Source of the DNA: Verrucomicrobiaceae bacterium
GTDB lineage: Bacteria > Verrucomicrobiota > Verrucomicrobiia > Verrucomicrobiales > Verrucomicrobiaceae
DNA: 64,000 bases
Assembly (NCBI GenBank): GCA_027490195.1
Contig: JAIXYN010000006.1
Coordinates: 194,930 to 258,929 of the forward strand
Direction: 5' to 3'
The translations under genes and the position numbers were made by a program. The notes beneath the pieces are model-generated. The model ran no database searches, was not told where the DNA came from, and saw only the letters and a program-made list of their open reading frames with translations. Shown piece after piece: positions 17,780-28,021 of this stretch. Each line of letters opens with the position of its first letter. The stretch's first letter is position 1.

Positions 17780-18931
17780 GTGGATTTCATGGCTGATTTA
17801 ACTTCTCTCAAGCGCACCTGGCGCATCGCTCACTCAGAAGCCTCCCTTGGTTGGGGGGGGCAGGAACACCGAATTCTGGCGGAAATAAACGGATTCCGCA
17901 GTCGCGGCAGCGAAGTCTGGCTGATCGCTCCCGCTGAAAGCCAGATTTTTCATCGCGCCAGTCAGGCCGGGGTGCCGGTGCTAGCCCAGCGCTTTGATCA
18001 ACGCTACCTGCTGCCGTTTCACATCCTCAGACTTGCCTGGTGGCTGCATCGCCAGCGCATCGAGATCGTGAATCCTCATAGTTCACGGGATGGCTGGATG
18101 CTCACCATCGCTGCGCGCATTGCACGAGTGCCGCTGATCATCCGCAGCCGCCATTTCGATGTACCCATTCCGAACAAATCGCTCAGCCGCCTGATGTATA
18201 AAGAATGGAGTCATCACATCCTTACCACCAGTCCCAAGATCACCAGTTCACTGATTTCCACCTTTGAGCTGACCCCTGATGAAATCACCACCCTGCCTAC
18301 CGGCGTAGATCTCAAACGATTCAAGCCAGACGGGCCAAAAGCGGATTTCTCCGCATATGCGATTCCCCGTCAGAGACCGCTCATTGGCATGATCACGGTG
18401 ATTCGTGCCGCCAAAGGCATTCAGGTCTTGGCGGAAGCTGTTCATCTGCTCAAAACTCAGCACGGCATTGAAGTACACTGCATCATCGCGGGGGAGGGGC
18501 CGGCGCTCGAATATGTGAAGTCCGTGGTCTCACAGTTCTCGGTTGAGACACAATTCACCTTTTTAGGCCATCGGGAAGATGTGCCCGCAATCATGCGGTC
18601 CCTCGACATCATCGCAATCCCCTCATTCCACGAAGCCATACCCCAGTCTGGCTTGCAGGCGCTGGCAATGGGAGTTCCAGTCGTAGCCAGCGACGTCGGT
18701 GGCATTCCCAGCATTATTAGGCATGGTGAGACAGGTCGGCTCGTGCCACCTCATGATGCTGCTGCTCTTGCCGCCGCTATTCGTGAAACCTTGGAACAAA
18801 AGCTCCAAACTCAGGCCCTGTGCCGCGCCGGGCAGCAATTTGTGACGACTCGTTGCAGTCTCGATGCAATGCTCGACCAACTGGATGCCATCTATCGTCA
18901 GCATCTCGGCGAGTGCTCAGCCTTGTGCTGA
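17780..18931 (+). CDS. Glycosyltransferase family 4
   Basis: 'SFHEAIPQSGLQALAMGVPVVASDVGGIPSIIRHGETGRLVPPHD'. Confidence 0.9.
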   Translation: MDFMADLTSLKRTWRIAHSEASLGWGGQEHRILAEINGFRSRGSEVWLIAPAESQIFHRASQAGVPVLAQRFDQRYLLPFHILRLAWWLHRQRIEIVNPHSSRDGWMLTIAARIARVPLIIRSRHFDVPIPNKSLSRLMYKEWSHHILTTSPKITSSLISTFELTPDEITTLPTGVDLKRFKPDGPKADFSAYAIPRQRPLIGMITVIRAAKGIQVLAEAVHLLKTQHGIEVHCIIAGEGPALEYVKSVVSQFSVETQFTFLGHREDVPAIMRSLDIIAIPSFHEAIPQSGLQALAMGVPVVASDVGGIPSIIRHGETGRLVPPHDAAALAAAIRETLEQKLQTQALCRAGQQFVTTRCSLDAMLDQLDAIYRQHLGECSALC

Positions 18932-18991
18932 TGCCAATACTTCAGCCAGTATAAGGCTGCGCATTTCCAACATCCTGCTACATTATCGTTC

Positions 18992-20866
18992 ATGCAACCA
19001 ACGGAAGACCTTCAGTTCGCGGCCCTGGTAAAAAAGACGCTCACATCCATATGGAAGTATGTCCTTCCTTATCGCGGTCGATTCGCATTGAGTATCCTGC
19101 TTGGAATGCTCAGCGCTGTATTCAATGGATTCATGCTCATTGGATTCCAGTTGATCTTTTCACTGGTTTTGAAAGGCAAAACCCGCACCCTGGGAGAGGG
19201 CACCGAACTGCCTTTGATTGGTGAAATCAATCTGGCAAAGATATTTGGGCTCGACGCTGACGCACCGATTGGTCTGACCGGTGTCATGATCGCCTGCTCT
19301 TTCATTCCAGTGCTGATCTTTCTCCGCGGCTTCTTTGGCTACCTGTCCAGCTACATGCAGGCGTGGGTCACAAGCAGGGTGGCCTATCAGCTTCGAAATG
19401 ATGCCTTTCATTGCGTGATGCGGCAGTCTCCCGTCTTTTTCAATTCCGCCAAAACAGGCGAACTGATGCAGACGGTCACCAACCAGACTGCCATGGTCCA
19501 GCGCAATGCCATGCAATTGATTCAAATTATTGCGCAGCGCCCCTTGACCATTATTTCGATTCTGGTCGTCCTCTTTGCTCAGGATTGGTTTTTCACCCTC
19601 ATGTCACTCGTCGTCTTCCCTGCCTGCCTTCTGCCGATTATTCGTATCGGCAAACGGGTGCGCAAAAGCGGTGCGCGTGAGGAATATGATTCCAGAGAGC
19701 TGATGGTGGCCATGCAGGAATCCTTTGCAGGCATCAGACTGGTCAAAGCCTATGCCGGTGAAAAACACGCCGAGCAGCGCTTTGAACGTACCAACGCCAG
19801 CATGACCCGCAACATGGTGCGCTGGGCCAAAGCCGTCGAATTCGTGGGTCCTTGCGTGGAAACCATTGCCTCTCTGGGCATCGCCGCGGGCCTGGTGTAT
19901 GCATGGGATCGTGGTCTTGAGGCGGAAAATTTCTTCCTGCTCGTCATGGCTCTCACGCAGATTTATCCACCGGTAAAGGAATTGAGCCGTGTGCAGATGA
20001 TGCTGCAAAAAACCACCGTCGCGGCAGGCATGGTGTTTGAACTTCTGGAACGCACCCCAGACGTTCTAGACGCGCCCGACGCGGTGGATGTCGGACGTTC
20101 GCGCGGTGAAATTGGCTTCGAAAACACAGTTTTTTTCTATCGTGAAACCAATGGAGAAAAAAAGGAGGCTCCAGCGGTAACGAACATCAGTCTCAAGCTC
20201 GACCCCGGCAAATTTTACGCTCTCGTTGGTCGGAGCGGTGCCGGCAAAAGCACACTCTTTTCTCTGCTGCTGCGCTTTTATGACCCCGACGAGGGTTCGG
20301 TCATGCTGGATGGATGTGACATCCGCTCCATCACGCAGAATTCACTGCGCGCCAACATTGGCATTGTCAATCAGGACACCTATCTGTTTCACGATACCAT
20401 CCGTGAAAACATCCGTTATGGCCGTCTTGATGCCAGCGAGGCGGAAATCATTGCCGCTGCGAAAAAAGCGCATGCGCATGAATTCATCGAACAGATAAGC
20501 AATGGCTACGACGCCATTGTCGGCGAAGGAGGTTGCAATCTTTCCGGTGGCCAGAAACAGCGCATTTCCATCGCCCGTGCGATTTTGCGTGATGCGCCGA
20601 TCCTGCTGCTCGATGAAGCCACCTCCGCGCTCGACACCGAGAGCGAAAAAATCATTCAGGAAGCCATTCACAATCTGTCTGCTGGTAAAACGGTCGTCGC
20701 CATCGCGCATCGGCTTTCGACGATTCTTGAAGCAGACCAAATCATTGTCATGGATCAGGGCCACATCCTTGACCGCGGCACGCATGCGGAACTGCTGGAT
20801 CGAAACCAAGTGTACCAGAACCTCTACAATCTCCAGTTCAGCGCTGATAACAAACATGATTCATGA
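18992..20866 (+). CDS. ABC transporter, fused permease/ATPase (MsbA-like exporter)
   Basis: Walker A 'GRSGAGKST', signature 'LSGGQKQR', Walker B 'ILLLDEATSALD'; N-terminal transmembrane domain. Confidence 0.92.
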   Translation: MQPTEDLQFAALVKKTLTSIWKYVLPYRGRFALSILLGMLSAVFNGFMLIGFQLIFSLVLKGKTRTLGEGTELPLIGEINLAKIFGLDADAPIGLTGVMIACSFIPVLIFLRGFFGYLSSYMQAWVTSRVAYQLRNDAFHCVMRQSPVFFNSAKTGELMQTVTNQTAMVQRNAMQLIQIIAQRPLTIISILVVLFAQDWFFTLMSLVVFPACLLPIIRIGKRVRKSGAREEYDSRELMVAMQESFAGIRLVKAYAGEKHAEQRFERTNASMTRNMVRWAKAVEFVGPCVETIASLGIAAGLVYAWDRGLEAENFFLLVMALTQIYPPVKELSRVQMMLQKTTVAAGMVFELLERTPDVLDAPDAVDVGRSRGEIGFENTVFFYRETNGEKKEAPAVTNISLKLDPGKFYALVGRSGAGKSTLFSLLLRFYDPDEGSVMLDGCDIRSITQNSLRANIGIVNQDTYLFHDTIRENIRYGRLDASEAEIIAAAKKAHAHEFIEQISNGYDAIVGEGGCNLSGGQKQRISIARAILRDAPILLLDEATSALDTESEKIIQEAIHNLSAGKTVVAIAHRLSTILEADQIIVMDQGHILDRGTHAELLDRNQVYQNLYNLQFSADNKHDS

Positions 20867-22560
20867 GTGCGGCGCTCGTCATAGCGGCGACGGCGAACAT
20901 TCCGCCTCTCTTTGCCTTGCTGGCGCTGATGCTTGCAGGGGTGGTCATGGTTTCGCTGCTGCTGCTACGCCTGCGGCAATCGATGTTGGCAGGCTATTTC
21001 ATCTGCGGCGTTCTGATTGCGAACTCCGGCGTGCTGGCTCTGCTCGGCGGAGGTGAATCGCATGACCAGGTCTCGCAGATGGCGGAGTTCGGTGTCGTGC
21101 TGCTCATGTTCACCCTGGGATTGGAGTTCTCTCTTGGCGATCTGCGATTTCTGCGCCGACTGGCGTTTGTAGGCGGCGGCTGGCAGATGGGACTTTGCAT
21201 GGTTGTGGTAGCTGTTGCTTCGACCGCGCTTCATTCCTCCTCCTGGCAGGGAGCAGTGCTATTGTCCGTCGCTCTCGCGATGAGCTCCACGGCAGTCAGT
21301 TTGAAGAGCTTTCAAGACCTCGGTCTCGAAGCCAGCCCTGGTGCACGTATGGCGCTGGCCGTGGCGATTTTTCAGGATCTCTTCATCATCGTCTTCTTTC
21401 TGTTTCTGCCACTGCTCCTCCCGCATGAAGGCGCTGCCACGGCACTGATGCCAAGGCTTGGTTCTCTGGCATTGCGCGGCGGCGCTTTTGTGATTCTAGC
21501 GGGCGTGGCCGCACGGTGGGTTATCCCATGGCTGCTCAACGCGGTGACGCGCACCCGCAGCCGTGAGCTATTCACGCTGTCGGTCATAGGCAGTTGCGTG
21601 GGTTTGGCTTTCGTCGGTGGTTTGCTGGGGCTCGGACTTGCACTTGGAGCGTTTGTCGCTGGACTCGCAGTCAGCGAATCCATCTTCAAGCACCGTATCT
21701 TGGCCGATGTGATGCCTCTCAAGGATCTCTTCCTCACGCTGTTCTTTGTTTCCGTCGGCCTCATGATCGACGTCAAGGCCGCCATGGTCCTGTGGCTGCC
21801 CATTTGCACGCTCACCGCAGTGCTCATGCTCAGCAAAGCAGGTCTTGTCACCGTGATTGCACGCCATCTCGGCCTCGCCCACAAGCAGGCGCTCATGGCC
21901 GGACTCGGCCTGTGCAGTGCTGGGGAATTTTCGCTCGTACTGCTGCAGAACGCAGGGGGGGCGCATCTGTGGAGCAATGACACGCAGCAGACACTCCTAG
22001 CCGCGAGTGCGCTTTCCATGGGCCTCCTCCCTGCCCTGCTGAAATTCGGCATACCGCTTGGCGACTGGCTGGTGAAGCGTGGCTGGGGCCGTGGAAAACC
22101 GGTCAAGGTCGATGGCGGCAACCTGCGCCAGCGCATCAGCGGCCTCACTGACCACGCCATCATTTGCGGCCATGGTCCGGTGGGTGAAAAACTCAACAAA
22201 GCATTGCTCGATTCTGGCGTGCGCACCCTCGTGGTCGAATTGAACGCCGACACCGTGCAAAAACTTCAGCGGCAAGGTCAGGCCGTGCTGTTTGCCGATG
22301 CAAGCCATGAGGAGACCTGGGAACTCACCCAGTTGAAAAATGCCCGAATGGTCGCTCTGACCTTTCCTGATGCCACAGTCAATGCCCAGGCCCTTGCCAT
22401 GATCCGCGAGCATCGGCCAGACATCTCGGTGCTCGCCCGCGCGCGCTTCAGTTCCGATGTTGAGCGCCTCAAGCGTCTCGGTGCCACGCAGGTCGTGAAC
22501 GACGAGACCGAGGCCAGCCGCGCCATGGAGGATGCAGCGATCACTTTGCAGGGGGCGTGA
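20863..22560 (+). CDS. Kef-type cation:proton antiporter with C-terminal TrkA-N domain
   Basis: Multi-span Na/H exchanger region plus 'HAIICGHGPVGEKLNKALLDSGVRTLVVELNADTV'. Confidence 0.9.
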   Translation: MSAALVIAATANIPPLFALLALMLAGVVMVSLLLLRLRQSMLAGYFICGVLIANSGVLALLGGGESHDQVSQMAEFGVVLLMFTLGLEFSLGDLRFLRRLAFVGGGWQMGLCMVVVAVASTALHSSSWQGAVLLSVALAMSSTAVSLKSFQDLGLEASPGARMALAVAIFQDLFIIVFFLFLPLLLPHEGAATALMPRLGSLALRGGAFVILAGVAARWVIPWLLNAVTRTRSRELFTLSVIGSCVGLAFVGGLLGLGLALGAFVAGLAVSESIFKHRILADVMPLKDLFLTLFFVSVGLMIDVKAAMVLWLPICTLTAVLMLSKAGLVTVIARHLGLAHKQALMAGLGLCSAGEFSLVLLQNAGGAHLWSNDTQQTLLAASALSMGLLPALLKFGIPLGDWLVKRGWGRGKPVKVDGGNLRQRISGLTDHAIICGHGPVGEKLNKALLDSGVRTLVVELNADTVQKLQRQGQAVLFADASHEETWELTQLKNARMVALTFPDATVNAQALAMIREHRPDISVLARARFSSDVERLKRLGATQVVNDETEASRAMEDAAITLQGA

Positions 22561-22603
22561 CCATCATTTGCGCAGGCCCCCATACCGCCTAGGCTGAGGG
22601 CAA

Positions 22604-25405
22604 ATGTCCCAACGCCTTTTTCTCCTCGATGGCATGGCGCTGCTTTACCGCGCGCACTTTGCCTTCATCAAAGCTCCCATCCGCACCAGCGACGGTTTGA
22701 ACACCTCAGCGCTCTACGGTTTTGCCAATACTCTGCTCGATATCCTCAAGAATCAGCAACCTACGCATCTTGCCGTGGCATTGGACACCTCCGCGCCCAC
22801 ACCGCGCCATGAGATGTTCCCGGCTTACAAGGCGCAGCGCGAAGAAATGCCGGAAGACATCAGCATGGCCATCCCGCAGATCAAACGCCTCATGGAGGCG
22901 ATGAATGTCCCCATCCTCGTGCGCGATGGCTACGAAGCCGACGACATCATCGGCATCATGGCCAAACGCGCCGAGAAGGAAGGCATCGAGACCTTCATGG
23001 TCACACCGGACAAAGATTTTGGCCAGCTTGTCTCCGAGCATGTCAAAATCTACAAACCGGGCCGCTCCGGTGCCGATGTGGAAATCCTCGGCGTTAAGGA
23101 AATCTGTGAACGCTGGGGCATCGAACGACCAGAGCAAGTCATCGACATCCTCGCGCTGATGGGAGACGCGGTCGATAACATCCCTGGAGTGAAAGGCTTC
23201 GGCGAAAAAACCGCCACCGCACTCATCCAGCAGTTTGGCAGCGTGGAAAATCTCATCGCCAACACCGACAAGCTCAAAGGCAAACAGCGTGAGAAGCTCG
23301 AAACGAGCAAGGAGGATGCGCTGCTCTCCAAGCAGCTCGCCACCATCTTTGTGAACGCGCCTTATGACGCACAGGTGGCCGATCTCGTGATCCAGCCACA
23401 CAACGACGAAGCGCTGAAGGCCTTCTTCACCGAATTTGAATTCAACGCCCTCGGTCGTCGAGTTTACGGAGATGAGTTCAAAGCGGGTCGGGGACGGAAA
23501 GCAGAACAAGCTGCCGGTCAGACGGCTGAGACACCGTCAGCAGAGGACCTCTTTGCCGAACCCGCTGCAGCCAAGCTCACCACCATTGCAGACACGCCGC
23601 ATGTTTATCATCTCGCGCAGACGGCCGACGAAAGACAAACCCTCATCGCTCAGCTCACTGAGCTGAAGTCCTTCTGCTTCGATCTCGAAACGACCGGACT
23701 CGACCCACGCGACACGCAGATCGTCGGCATCGCCTTTTCATGGCTGGCGCATGAAGGATGGTTCGTGCATTTCCCGCGCGAGAAAAACGAAGCAAAAGCT
23801 GTGCTGGAAGAATTCCGTGCCCTACTCATGCGAGAAGGCGTTGAGAAGGTCGGTCACAATCTCAAGTTCGACCTCAGCGTGCTGCTCGCGCATGGCGTCG
23901 AGGTTCGCGGGCCTTATTTCGATTCCATGCTCGCACATTCGCTCATCGATCCAGATCAGCGCCACGGCATGGATTACCTCGCGGAATCGTATCTGCAGTA
24001 CACCCCTGTGCCTATCACCGCGCTTATTGGCACGGAGAAGGACGATCTATTCAGCCAGACCACCATGGCCGATGTCGCGGCAGAAGATGCCCGCAAGGTG
24101 GCAGACTATGCGGCCGAAGATGCGGATGTGACGTGGCAGCTTGCCGCAAAGATGCGCCTTGAATTGAAGGATCAACAGTATGTCTTCGAAAAGGTCGAGT
24201 GCCCGTTGTTACCCGTGCTCACCAAGATGGAAAACTATGGTGTGAAGATCGACGTGCAGGCGCTGCGCGAATACGGAGTCGAGCTCGATAGGAAAGCTGC
24301 CGAGCTGCAAAAGCGCATTCAGGAAAATGCGGGCGGTCCCTTCAACCTCAACAGCCCGAAACAGCTTGGCGAAGTGCTGTTTGACCGCCTCAAGCTCATT
24401 GAGAAGCCGAAGAAGACTGCCACCGGCCAGTATCAAACGAACGAGCAGGTGCTGCAGTCCCTCCTGGGCCTGCACCCCATCATTCAGGACATCCTCGATT
24501 ACCGTGAAGTGACCAAGCTCAACAACACTTACGTCGAGGCTTTGCCACATGCCGTTTCGCGCGTCACTGGCCGCATTCACACCACGTTTCATCAGCTCAT
24601 GGCCGCCACCGGCCGCATGGCGAGCAGCAATCCGAATCTGCAAAACATCCCGATTCGCAGTGATCTTGGCCGCGAAATTCGCAAGGCATTCGTCCCTGGA
24701 TTCGATGGCTGGGTGCTGATGAGCGCTGACTACTCGCAGATCGAACTCCGCGTCATGGCCGCTCTCAGCGGCGACAAGGCCATGATCGAAGCCTTTGCCA
24801 ACGGTCTCGACATTCATCAGGCCACTGCCGCAAGAGTCTATGGCGTCGAACTCGACGGCGTGCTGCCCGAGATGCGCCGCACGGCCAAGATGGTCAACTT
24901 CGGCATCATCTACGGCATTTCGGCCTTCGGCCTGAGCCAGCGTCTTGGCATTCCTCGCGGTGAGGCTGCCACCATCATTGAGAACTACTTCAAGCAATTC
25001 CCCGGTGTGAAGCATTTCATGGAAAAGGTCATCGAGGATACCAAACAGTGCGGATATGTCGAGACACTCACCGGACGCCGTCGCACCATTCGCGACATCA
25101 CCAGCGGCAACGCCACCGTACGCGGTGCGGCCGAGCGCGTTGCCATGAATACTCCGATTCAAGGGACTGCCGCCGACATGATCAAGCTGGCCATGATCCA
25201 CGTCGATGCCGCACTGACGAAAGCAGGTCTGAAAACCCGTATGCTGCTACAGGTTCACGATGAATTGCTTTTCGAAATGCCCGAGAGCGAAGTCGAACAG
25301 GCGCGAACGATCATTCTTGATGCGATGAAGAATGCCCTGCCGCTCGATGGTGTACCGGTGGAAGTTGAAGCGGGTACGGGGCAAAACTGGCTGCAGGCGC
25401 ATTGA
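22604..25405 (+). CDS. polA: DNA polymerase I
   Basis: 5'-3' exonuclease, 3'-5' exonuclease ('FCFDLETTGLDP') and polymerase motifs ('LMSADYSQIELRVMA', 'LLQVHDELLFEMP'). Confidence 0.98.
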   Translation: MSQRLFLLDGMALLYRAHFAFIKAPIRTSDGLNTSALYGFANTLLDILKNQQPTHLAVALDTSAPTPRHEMFPAYKAQREEMPEDISMAIPQIKRLMEAMNVPILVRDGYEADDIIGIMAKRAEKEGIETFMVTPDKDFGQLVSEHVKIYKPGRSGADVEILGVKEICERWGIERPEQVIDILALMGDAVDNIPGVKGFGEKTATALIQQFGSVENLIANTDKLKGKQREKLETSKEDALLSKQLATIFVNAPYDAQVADLVIQPHNDEALKAFFTEFEFNALGRRVYGDEFKAGRGRKAEQAAGQTAETPSAEDLFAEPAAAKLTTIADTPHVYHLAQTADERQTLIAQLTELKSFCFDLETTGLDPRDTQIVGIAFSWLAHEGWFVHFPREKNEAKAVLEEFRALLMREGVEKVGHNLKFDLSVLLAHGVEVRGPYFDSMLAHSLIDPDQRHGMDYLAESYLQYTPVPITALIGTEKDDLFSQTTMADVAAEDARKVADYAAEDADVTWQLAAKMRLELKDQQYVFEKVECPLLPVLTKMENYGVKIDVQALREYGVELDRKAAELQKRIQENAGGPFNLNSPKQLGEVLFDRLKLIEKPKKTATGQYQTNEQVLQSLLGLHPIIQDILDYREVTKLNNTYVEALPHAVSRVTGRIHTTFHQLMAATGRMASSNPNLQNIPIRSDLGREIRKAFVPGFDGWVLMSADYSQIELRVMAALSGDKAMIEAFANGLDIHQATAARVYGVELDGVLPEMRRTAKMVNFGIIYGISAFGLSQRLGIPRGEAATIIENYFKQFPGVKHFMEKVIEDTKQCGYVETLTGRRRTIRDITSGNATVRGAAERVAMNTPIQGTAADMIKLAMIHVDAALTKAGLKTRMLLQVHDELLFEMPESEVEQARTIILDAMKNALPLDGVPVEVEAGTGQNWLQAH

Positions 25406-25454
25406 CCTGCTTCCTGACGCTTGATGCTCACGGTTTTAGAAGCTACTTATCAAC

Positions 25455-25718
25455 ATGCAAAAGCAGCTCGCCAAAAAAGCTGATGCCGCCCAGGTGTTGG
25501 AGCGGTTGCAGCGGATTTCAGCTGCAGGCGGGCTGGATACTCCGCAGCGGCTGGCGCGATTGGTGGCACGGGTGCTCTTGAGCCGGAGACTGAAACAACG
25601 CCGGAAATGGTGCCAAGTGGCACGGATCGTGGCGGCGGATCCCAGTGTGGAAGACAGGCTCGTCCAGCAGGCGATGAGATGGCTGTCGATGCAACCTGGA
25701 AAAACCAACATTCCCTAA
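25455..25718 (+). CDS. Small basic hypothetical protein
   Basis: ORF coupled by TAATG to the downstream nucleotidyltransferase-like gene. Confidence 0.55.
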   Translation: MQKQLAKKADAAQVLERLQRISAAGGLDTPQRLARLVARVLLSRRLKQRRKWCQVARIVAADPSVEDRLVQQAMRWLSMQPGKTNIP

Positions 25719-26440
25719 TGAACTGGGACGTGCCGCAGCCGAACTGGTCATGTCCGGCAGGACATGTTCTGGATGCTTTCTTTGCGGGACTGCATACAGA
25801 GCTGCCCGATTTTTCGGAACCACTGACTTTGTTTGGCTCCGTTCCCATCCAGCTTTGTTTGGATGACGCCTTCACCAGTGCAGATGCGGACATCATGGTT
25901 TCAGGCGATCCGACGCGGCTGCGCGCAGTGGCGCGGAAACTGGAGATGACGGCAGGTGGCACAGTGCGCCCCGTTTTCGGCCTGCAATTTTGCCCACGTT
26001 ATTTCTTTCGAACCACGGCACACTACCTCCAGCGCGCTCATGTAGAAATGCGTCATGGCATCAAAGTCATCGTACCCCATGTGCGCGATGTTCTGATTGG
26101 CAAACTCCACCGTTCCCGCACGTCAGAACAAGAAGGCCTTGCGCCAAAAGACCTGCGTGCGTTTCATCGAGTGCGTCAGCTCTGCGGAGGACATCCGAAG
26201 GAAGAAGACCTGATCGAAGATCTGCTCGACTGTGCGCCATACTTTCGCCTGCCAGAACACGGTGAAATGAACTATTTTCGTCTTAACGTCGAAAATCTAT
26301 GGCCCAGTCTGTTTGGGCACGCACTGGATGTGGAGGAATACATTCTGCAGCCACTGCGCGCCATGGAAACCGAAGCCAGAAATTCAGATAGCAAACCGAT
26401 CGCTCAAATGCTGGACGATCTTCAGCCTACACGAGACTGA
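25718..26440 (+). CDS. Nucleotidyltransferase-like hypothetical protein
   Basis: Start at 25718; 'LTLFGSVPIQLCLDDAFTSADADIMV' resembles a GS...DxD nucleotidyltransferase core. Confidence 0.55.
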   Translation: MNWDVPQPNWSCPAGHVLDAFFAGLHTELPDFSEPLTLFGSVPIQLCLDDAFTSADADIMVSGDPTRLRAVARKLEMTAGGTVRPVFGLQFCPRYFFRTTAHYLQRAHVEMRHGIKVIVPHVRDVLIGKLHRSRTSEQEGLAPKDLRAFHRVRQLCGGHPKEEDLIEDLLDCAPYFRLPEHGEMNYFRLNVENLWPSLFGHALDVEEYILQPLRAMETEARNSDSKPIAQMLDDLQPTRD

Positions 26441-26477
26441 TGCTTGAATTGAAGCAACCAGAGTATTTCTTCCCATC

Positions 26478-27035
26478 ATGGCTTGGCGACCCGACAAATG
26501 CATCGTTCGTGGTGAAATCGACAACACTGTCAAAGGACGGGTGACTGGAAGCATCTGGTTTCTGGGGCTCGAGCAGCCGATGATCCTTGATCTGAATGGT
26601 GACGCCTGGCCGGATGTGGCGGGGACCAAGCTGACCTTCGTGAATCCCAGCCCCATGCCGCAACCGGAGTATGACGAAGGACTGCGCCGGAATCAGACGG
26701 GCTCAGTGGGAGACATCACGGCTTCACAGAAAGTGAAGAAGTTCACGGTGCCGGATGAGGTGTGGCTCAAAGCCTATGAAGAGCGACGGATGCACGAGAT
26801 ACCTTGGGAGATGAAGAACGCACTGTATGTCGAATGGTTCAGCGATTTCAACGGTCGGGTAGTGATACAGACGACTGAGTATGAAATCTCCATCTCCGAG
26901 CGGCACTGGGAGCTCGATCCCGATGAACTGGCAGCACAGCAGGCGCTCAATGAGGCAGAAATGCAGGCTTATATGGAGCAACTGGGAGACGCGCTCGGGG
27001 AGCAACAGCCAGAGGAAGACGAAGGGAAAGAATAA
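26478..27035 (+). CDS. Hypothetical protein
   Basis: ORF 'MAWRPDKCIVRGEIDNTVKGRVTGSIWF...' with acidic C-terminus. Confidence 0.6.
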   Translation: MAWRPDKCIVRGEIDNTVKGRVTGSIWFLGLEQPMILDLNGDAWPDVAGTKLTFVNPSPMPQPEYDEGLRRNQTGSVGDITASQKVKKFTVPDEVWLKAYEERRMHEIPWEMKNALYVEWFSDFNGRVVIQTTEYEISISERHWELDPDELAAQQALNEAEMQAYMEQLGDALGEQQPEEDEGKE

Positions 27036-27055
27036 GCGACGAAGAATAAAAACCG

Positions 27056-28021
27056 TCATTCCCCGCTCTTCGGATCAAAAGCATCACGCAGGCCATCCCC
27101 CAGGAAGTTGAGGGCGAGTAGGCTGGCGGCCATAAGTAGAGCGGGGAAAACGAGGAGCCACCATTTGCTTTCGAGCGGGTTGATGACCTGTGCGCCGTCC
27201 TTGAGCAGCGAGCCCCAGCTTGCGGCGGGGTCTTCGATGCCAAGACCGAGGAAGCTGAGGAATGACTCGTCAAGAATGACGGCGGGAATGGTGAGCGTGA
27301 GGTAGGTGAGGATGATGGTGCTCAGGTTGGGCAGCAGGTGCCGGCGCAGCACGCCCCATGAACTCTGGCCCATCGCACGAGAGGCAGTGACAAAGGTCAT
27401 CTCCCGCAACACGAGCACCTGGCCGCGCACGATGCGCGCCATGGTCAGCCACTCGACGAGGCCGAGAGAGACGATCATCACCAGCACCTTGGTGTACGCC
27501 TTCATTTTGCTGACGTCTTTAGCCAGATCAGTCCAGCCGTTCTTCTCTGCAGCAAGACGCCAACCGTCGATCCACCCCTTCATATAATCATCAAGAGCAG
27601 CAATGAGAATCATGATGAACAGGATTCGCGGCACAGACTGCAGCACTTCAACCGTGCGCATCATCACACCGTCAATTCGTCCGCCTGCGTAGCCACTGAT
27701 CATGCCATAAAGCGTGCCGATGCCGAGGCTGATCAATGCGCCGACCAAGCCAACGCCAAGCGAGACACGTGCACCGGAAAGCAAGCGGTAGAGCATGTCC
27801 TGGCCGTTCACATCAGTCCCCAGAAAGTGTGCTTTGGAAGGCGGCACAAACGATTCACTGCTGGTGAGCTTCAGCGCCTCTGGCAGCAGCATGGGCACGA
27901 CCATAGCGATGAGCGACAAGACTGCGAGAAAACCGAGCGCAATGAGTGCGGGGCGGTTGCGCTTCAAGACCTGCCAGCCGTCCGGCCGTGCGATAAATGC
28001 TGGAGCGGCGGCTTCAGGCAT
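27056..28021 (-). CDS. Oligopeptide ABC transporter permease, OppC/DppC-like
   Basis: 'SHFLGTDVNGQDMLYRLLSGARVSLGVG' and 'ESFLSFLGLGIEDPAASWGSLLKDG'. Confidence 0.9.
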   Translation of the reverse strand: MPEAAAPAFIARPDGWQVLKRNRPALIALGFLAVLSLIAMVVPMLLPEALKLTSSESFVPPSKAHFLGTDVNGQDMLYRLLSGARVSLGVGLVGALISLGIGTLYGMISGYAGGRIDGVMMRTVEVLQSVPRILFIMILIAALDDYMKGWIDGWRLAAEKNGWTDLAKDVSKMKAYTKVLVMIVSLGLVEWLTMARIVRGQVLVLREMTFVTASRAMGQSSWGVLRRHLLPNLSTIILTYLTLTIPAVILDESFLSFLGLGIEDPAASWGSLLKDGAQVINPLESKWWLLVFPALLMAASLLALNFLGDGLRDAFDPKSGE

